The notes under the pieces: model-generated | Seen by the model: only the letters and a program-made list of their open reading frames with translations | Databases searched by the model: none | Told to the model about the DNA's origin: nothing | Program-made: the position numbers and the translations under genes | Assembly (NCBI GenBank): GCA_052180195.1 | Contig: CP197469.1 | Source: Gottfriedia sp002574545 | Lineage (GTDB): Bacteria > Bacillota > Bacilli > Bacillales > Bacillaceae_G | Direction: 5' to 3' (one strand) | Length of the DNA: 64,000 nt | Shown: one piece after another, positions 61,679-64,000 of the stretch | Layout: every line of letters begins with the position of its first letter | How positions within the stretch are numbered: the first letter of the stretch is position 1

Positions 61679-64000
61679 TTAACCTCTTAATTGAGCATTA
61701 TGCGTTTCTTCTACAGCTTTTAATACTTTCGAATGAGCTTTAGTTACTTCTTCATCCGTTAGAGTACGTTCTGGATCGAAATATGTTAATGAGAAGGCAA
61801 CTGATTTTTTACCAGCTTCCATCTTATCACCTTCGTATAAATCAAAGATTGTAGCATCCTTTAGAAGTCTTCCACCAGTTGAACGAATTGTAGATAGAAT
61901 ATCACCAGCAAATACTTTCGAATCAACAACTAATGCCATATCTCGACTCATTGATGGGAAACGAGGAATTGCATTGTATAAAATATCATCAAATTCAGTA
62001 TTTAATAGCTTTTCAAGAGATAATTGGAATACATACGTTTCTTTCAGATCCCACTCTTTTTGAGTAACAGGATGAACTTGACCGATAAAACCAATTTCTT
62101 CTCCGTTTAATAATATACTTGCAGTACGTCCTGGGTGTAAATCTTCTTTCTTAGCAGCAAGGTATGTTATTTTATTTGATAAACCTAATTCATTAAATAA
62201 ACCGTCTAAAATACCTTTTACAACATAGAAATCAACTGCTTTTTTCTCGCCTTGCCAAGCATGTTGTAACCATAAACCAGTTAACGCACCAGCTAAATAC
62301 TCTTCTTCATGCGGTAAATCGTTATTTTCTTTTGTTAAGAATACAGATCCTGTTTCAAATAAATGAACATTTTCTTCTTTACGTGCAACATTATATGCAA
62401 TCGCATCTAATAAATGAGGTACTAAACTGAAACGTAGCTCACTACGTTCTTCACTCATTGGTAAAGCTAAACGTACAGGTTCTGCATCTACTGTTTCTAA
62501 TGCAAAGCGTTTTACTTTATTATTGCTTGTTAAAGAGTACGTAACAGCTTCGTAAAGACCTGCATGCTGTAAATATTGACGAATTTTTCTACGTTTTGCT
62601 TGATAAGGTGTTAATTGTCCACGACTAGCAACACCTGTTGGTAAAGTGGCAGGAATATGATCATAGCCATACAATCTTCCTACTTCTTCAACTAAATCTT
62701 CTTCAATTGAAAGATCACCACGACGACTTGGAACAGTAACTGTAAATACTTCGCCATTCTCAGTAGCTTCTAATCTTAAGCGACGGAAAATATCTTTTAC
62801 TGTCTCAGCATCAATTGAGGTACCAAGTACACCATTAATCTTACTTACAGAAACTGAAACTTTTTTAGCTTCTTCAACTAAATTGTCGGCAATTACTGTA
62901 CCTTCTACAATTGTTCCACCAGCTAGTTCAGCCATTAACATAGCAGCACGTTCTGAAGCAGGGAATGTACGTGAAGCGTCAATACCTTTTTCAAAACGGG
63001 CACTTGAATCACTACGTAAGCCAAGGTCTTTTGATGTTTGGCGAACACTTTGACCTCTGAAAACTGCTGATTCAATTAAAACGTCTACAGTTTCCACATC
63101 AACTTCAGTACTTTGACCACCCATTACACCTGCAACTGCAACGGCTTCTTTCTCTGTTGCGATCACTAAATTATGTGGTTGCAATGTACGCTCTTCACCA
63201 TCAAGTGTAACGATCTTTTCGTTTTCCTTCGCATGTCGTACGATAATTTGCTTACTATTTAATTTATTAAAATCAAACGCGTGTAATGGTTGACCATACT
63301 CAATTAAAATATAGTTCGTAATATCAACAACATTATTAATCGGACGAATACCAGCACTCATTAAACGAGATTGCATCCATAATGGTGATGGACCAATTTT
63401 TACACCTTTAACTAATTTAGCACTATAATATGGTGCATCTTCTTTTGATTCAATTGAAACTGAAACATAATCAGCGCCTGTAGCTGATTGAGCACTTATT
63501 TCTGGAAGTTTTACATCACGATCTAAAATTGCAGCTACCTCGTAGGCAACACCGATCATATTTAAGCAATCAGCACGGTTTGGTGTTAATCCAAGTTCTA
63601 ATACAGCATCATCACGATATAGTACGTCTAATGCACTTGCTCCAACTTCAGCATCACTTGGTAAAACAAAGATTCCATTTGAGAATTCTTTTGCAACTAC
63701 TTTTCCTTCAATGCCTAATTCTTGAAGAGAGCAAATCATTCCTTCAGAAACTTCACCACGTAATTTTGCTTTTTTAATTTTGAAATTCCCCGGTAAAACA
63801 GCGCCTACCTTTGCCACGATCACTTTTTGACCTTTAGCAACATTCGGTGCGCCACAAATAATTTGTACTGGTTGCTCTTCGCCAACATCAACAGTACATT
63901 TTGATAATTTATCTGCCTCTGGATGTTGTTCACGTTCCATTACATAACCAACAACAACATTTTTAATTCCTTCTGAAAGATGATCAACACCTTCAACTTC
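61679..64000 (-). CDS. pheT: Phenylalanyl-tRNA synthetase beta subunit, 5' end beyond window
   Basis: 773 residues are visible. The frame continues past the apparent ATG at 63940 to the window edge (EVEGVDHLSEGIKNVVVGYV), as expected for PheT, so about 30 N-terminal residues are missing. Domains: tRNA-binding OB fold (EREQHPEADKLSKCTVDV), B3/B4 editing domains (LGLTPNRADCLNMIGVAYEVAAIL, PHNLVIATEKEAVAVAGVMGG), B5 DNA-binding-like, core domain, and the C-terminal ferredoxin-like anticodon domain (PRFPSMSRDMALVV). Works as alpha2beta2 with PheS. Confidence 0.96.
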   Translation of the reverse strand, partial: EVEGVDHLSEGIKNVVVGYVMEREQHPEADKLSKCTVDVGEEQPVQIICGAPNVAKGQKVIVAKVGAVLPGNFKIKKAKLRGEVSEGMICSLQELGIEGKVVAKEFSNGIFVLPSDAEVGASALDVLYRDDAVLELGLTPNRADCLNMIGVAYEVAAILDRDVKLPEISAQSATGADYVSVSIESKEDAPYYSAKLVKGVKIGPSPLWMQSRLMSAGIRPINNVVDITNYILIEYGQPLHAFDFNKLNSKQIIVRHAKENEKIVTLDGEERTLQPHNLVIATEKEAVAVAGVMGGQSTEVDVETVDVLIESAVFRGQSVRQTSKDLGLRSDSSARFEKGIDASRTFPASERAAMLMAELAGGTIVEGTVIADNLVEEAKKVSVSVSKINGVLGTSIDAETVKDIFRRLRLEATENGEVFTVTVPSRRGDLSIEEDLVEEVGRLYGYDHIPATLPTGVASRGQLTPYQAKRRKIRQYLQHAGLYEAVTYSLTSNNKVKRFALETVDAEPVRLALPMSEERSELRFSLVPHLLDAIAYNVARKEENVHLFETGSVFLTKENNDLPHEEEYLAGALTGLWLQHAWQGEKKAVDFYVVKGILDGLFNELGLSNKITYLAAKKEDLHPGRTASILLNGEEIGFIGQVHPVTQKEWDLKETYVFQLSLEKLLNTEFDDILYNAIPRFPSMSRDMALVVDSKVFAGDILSTIRSTGGRLLKDATIFDLYEGDKMEAGKKSVAFSLTYFDPERTLTDEEVTKAHSKVLKAVEETHNAQLRG

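Overview
The window is low-GC, densely coded DNA from a spore-forming Bacillaceae bacterium (Firmicutes). The backbone is the conserved Bacillus chromosomal segment pheT - rnhC - zapA - cvpA - polX - mutS2 - lcfA - fadR - fadB - etfB - etfA - trxA - uvrC - lysC - (yslB) - sdhCAB - thioesterase - racE, read here from right to left. T-box leaders, TPP and lysine riboswitches, NsrR-, FadR- and Fur-like boxes, an FbpB protein and BclA/BclB-like collagenous spore-surface proteins all agree with that. The species cannot be named from the sequence alone. No rRNA, tRNA, CRISPR array, prophage or transposase gene was seen.

Layout. 0-3.5 kb: TPP-riboswitch operon for a thiamine-precursor ABC transporter (binding lipoprotein, thiamine-binding protein, permease, ATPase) followed by a TatD-type hydrolase cut by the window edge. 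3.7-6.5 kb: glutamate racemase, then divergent nsrR and hmp (nitric-oxide response) with two NsrR-like operators. 6.5-14 kb: a repeat element flanked by duplicated terminators, a GNAT, a DUF2339 membrane protein, thrS with T-box, a hotdog thioesterase with a FadR-like box, a glycosyltransferase-like protein, a GC-rich Bacillaceae repeat and a small unknown gene. 14-22 kb: sdhCAB, yslB, lysC with lysine riboswitch, uvrC. 22-26.8 kb: MarR/MFS efflux pair, trxA, small genes including fbpB. 26.9-32.2 kb: fatty-acid degradation block etfA-etfB-fadB-fadR-lcfA with a perfect FadR box. 32.3-41 kb: accessory block (reductase, D-amino-acid aminotransferase, ABC-2 exporter, a lipoprotein/ATP-grasp/DUF350 cassette, esterase). 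41-47 kb: mutS2-polX-cvpA-zapA and divergent rnhC. 47-61.5 kb: a 14-kb accessory block between rnhC and pheT, with a DinB protein, PH-domain proteins, an ABC-F ATPase, a nitroreductase with Fur box, argS with T-box, three glycosyltransferase-type genes and two collagen-like genes. 61.7-64 kb: pheT, cut by the right edge.

How the parts work together. Central metabolism (SDH, ETF, acyl-CoA ligase, enoyl-CoA hydratase) and information processing form the stable core. The most distinctive part is 54.2-61.5 kb: two collagen-like proteins, both starting at TTG codons with a shared N-terminal motif and a shared upstream DNA element, next to three glycosyltransferase-family genes. This looks like a spore-surface (exosporium) glycoprotein locus. 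The second most distinctive is 36.9-38.9 kb, a Gly/Ser-tailed lipoprotein with an amide-forming ATP-grasp enzyme and a DUF350 membrane protein, resembling the enterobacterial ygiBC/yjf modules. Many start sites were moved inward from the longest reading frame because the ribosome binding site lies inside or on the apparent start.
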